Part shown: in pieces, positions 21,476 to 21,907 of the stretch
How positions within the stretch are numbered: position 1 is the first letter of the stretch
Layout of the letters: each line of letters opens with the position of its first letter
DNA from: Mollicutes bacterium
GTDB taxonomy: Bacteria; Bacillota_I; Bacilli_A; Izemoplasmatales; Izemoplasmataceae
Length of the DNA stretch: 21,907 nucleotides
Direction of reading: 5' to 3'
Assembly (NCBI GenBank): GCA_003551455.1
Contig: PUMR01000055.1
Coordinates: forward strand, 1 to 21,907
The notes under the pieces: generated by a model
Databases searched by the model: none
Told to the model about the DNA's origin: nothing
What the model saw: the letters and a program-made list of their open reading frames with translations, nothing else
Made by a program: the position numbers and the translations under genes

Positions 21476-21508
21476 AAAACACCTCCGGATGTCGTCCGGA
21501 GGTGTTTT
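21476..21508. terminator. Bidirectional terminator between hslO and glyA
   Basis: Perfect 14-bp stem AAAACACCTCCGGA/TCCGGAGGTGTTTT (21476-21489 with 21495-21508), 5-nt loop. A and T arms act as U-tracts in both directions. Serves hslO (ends 21450) and glyA (ends 21524). Confidence 0.9.
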
Positions 21509-21523
21509 CATGCGGGGAGGGAT

Positions 21524-21907
21524 TCATGTCTCATACAGGGGATAGGTCTTGGTCAATTTGGCGACCTCGTCCCGGACTTCGGCGAGCGCTTGCTCGTCTT
21601 CGGGGTTCGTGAGCGTCTTCTTGATGAGTCTCGCGACGACACGCATGGCGTCCTTGGTGAAGCCCCGGGTGGTGAGCGCCGGGCTGCCGAGACGGATGCC
21701 GCTCGTGATGAAGGGTTTCTCGGGATCGTTCGGCACCGTGTTCTTGTTGCAGGTGATGTTCACGCTCTCGAGGACCTGCTCGGCCTTTTTACCCGTGAGT
21801 CCCGTCAGGCTCTTGACCTCGACGAGGACGAGATGGGTGTCCGTGCCGCCGCTTATGACCTTGAAACCGAGTTCTTGCAGCTCGTCGGCCAACGCTTTGG
21901 CGTTTTC
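21524..21907 (-). CDS. glyA: Serine hydroxymethyltransferase, C-terminal part (runs off the window)
   Basis: The last 127 residues of a PLP enzyme that interconverts serine and glycine and charges tetrahydrofolate with one-carbon units. Recognised by NAKALADELQELG at the window edge, ISGGTDTHLVLVEV, LTGKKAEQVLE, NKNTVPNDP and TSGIRLGSPALTTRG, all in the order of bacterial GlyA. The frame is open to the window edge, so the start and the PLP lysine lie outside. It links functionally to the formyl-THF cyclo-ligase gene in this window, since 5-formyl-THF inhibits GlyA. Confidence 0.97.
   Translation of the reverse strand, partial: ENAKALADELQELGFKVISGGTDTHLVLVEVKSLTGLTGKKAEQVLESVNITCNKNTVPNDPEKPFITSGIRLGSPALTTRGFTKDAMRVVARLIKKTLTNPEDEQALAEVRDEVAKLTKTYPLYET

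Noticed and set aside
1..21907. Mobile elements, CRISPR arrays, defence islands, tRNA or rRNA genes
   Set aside because: No transposase, integrase, regularly spaced repeats, tRNA-like cloverleafs or rRNA segments are visible; nearly all sequence is accounted for by housekeeping genes.

Overview
This window is a compact, housekeeping-rich stretch of a bacterial chromosome. The most likely source is a Bacillota (Firmicutes) lineage, possibly one of the less-studied Bacilli-related groups. This is inferred from gene content and order, not from any search. The supports are: strong GGAGG-type ribosome binding sites; a tsaE-tsaB-rimI-tsaD order like Bacillus ydiBCDE; neighbouring YutD-, YutI/NifU- and YutG-like genes as in the Bacillus yut region; an S1 protein of the GSP13/YugI type beside pgi; and a CdaA-type c-di-AMP synthase. 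TGA is used as a stop and TGG as Trp, so the code is standard (not Mycoplasma code 4). Base composition looks above 50% GC. I see no mobile element, CRISPR array, rRNA or tRNA.

Layout, left to right. 1-94 (-) is the N-terminus of a PcrA/UvrD helicase. It is divergent from an uncharacterised six-helix membrane protein (372-1256 +). That gene converges on a cold-shock protein (1348-1545 -), whose 5' leader can form two mutually exclusive pairings, one of which hides its ribosome binding site. Next on the minus strand come glutaminyl-tRNA synthetase (own promoter), a large acidic membrane-anchored protein of unknown function, and the t6A tRNA-modification operon tsaE-tsaB-rimI-tsaD. A lipid kinase (7821-8693 +) converges on pgi, and the two stop codons lie in the loop of a shared terminator. 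pgi is preceded by an S1-domain gene. Then come a NifU-domain/YutG pair and a six-gene minus-strand operon starting at 15379: cdaA, a PAS plus degenerate-GGDEF protein, 5-formyltetrahydrofolate cyclo-ligase, ispD, ispF and a YutD-like protein. Divergently from cdaA runs a B12-dependent ribonucleotide reductase (nrdJ), then hflX. dusB (-) is divergent from hslO (Hsp33, +), and the window ends in the C-terminal part of glyA (-).

How the genes fit together. The window serves translation and RNA quality (GlnRS, t6A synthesis, RimI, DusB, HflX, S1 protein, Csp), nucleotide and one-carbon metabolism (NrdJ, GlyA, formyl-THF cyclo-ligase), isoprenoids (IspD, IspF), lipids (lipid kinase, PgpA-like), glycolysis (Pgi) and stress response (Hsp33, Csp). 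There is one second-messenger node (CdaA). The most interesting points are that node, where cdaA is followed by an inactive-looking GGDEF sensor rather than cdaR/glmM, the csp leader switch, and several inverted repeats placed on promoters. I did not find a clear-cut new defence or mobile system.
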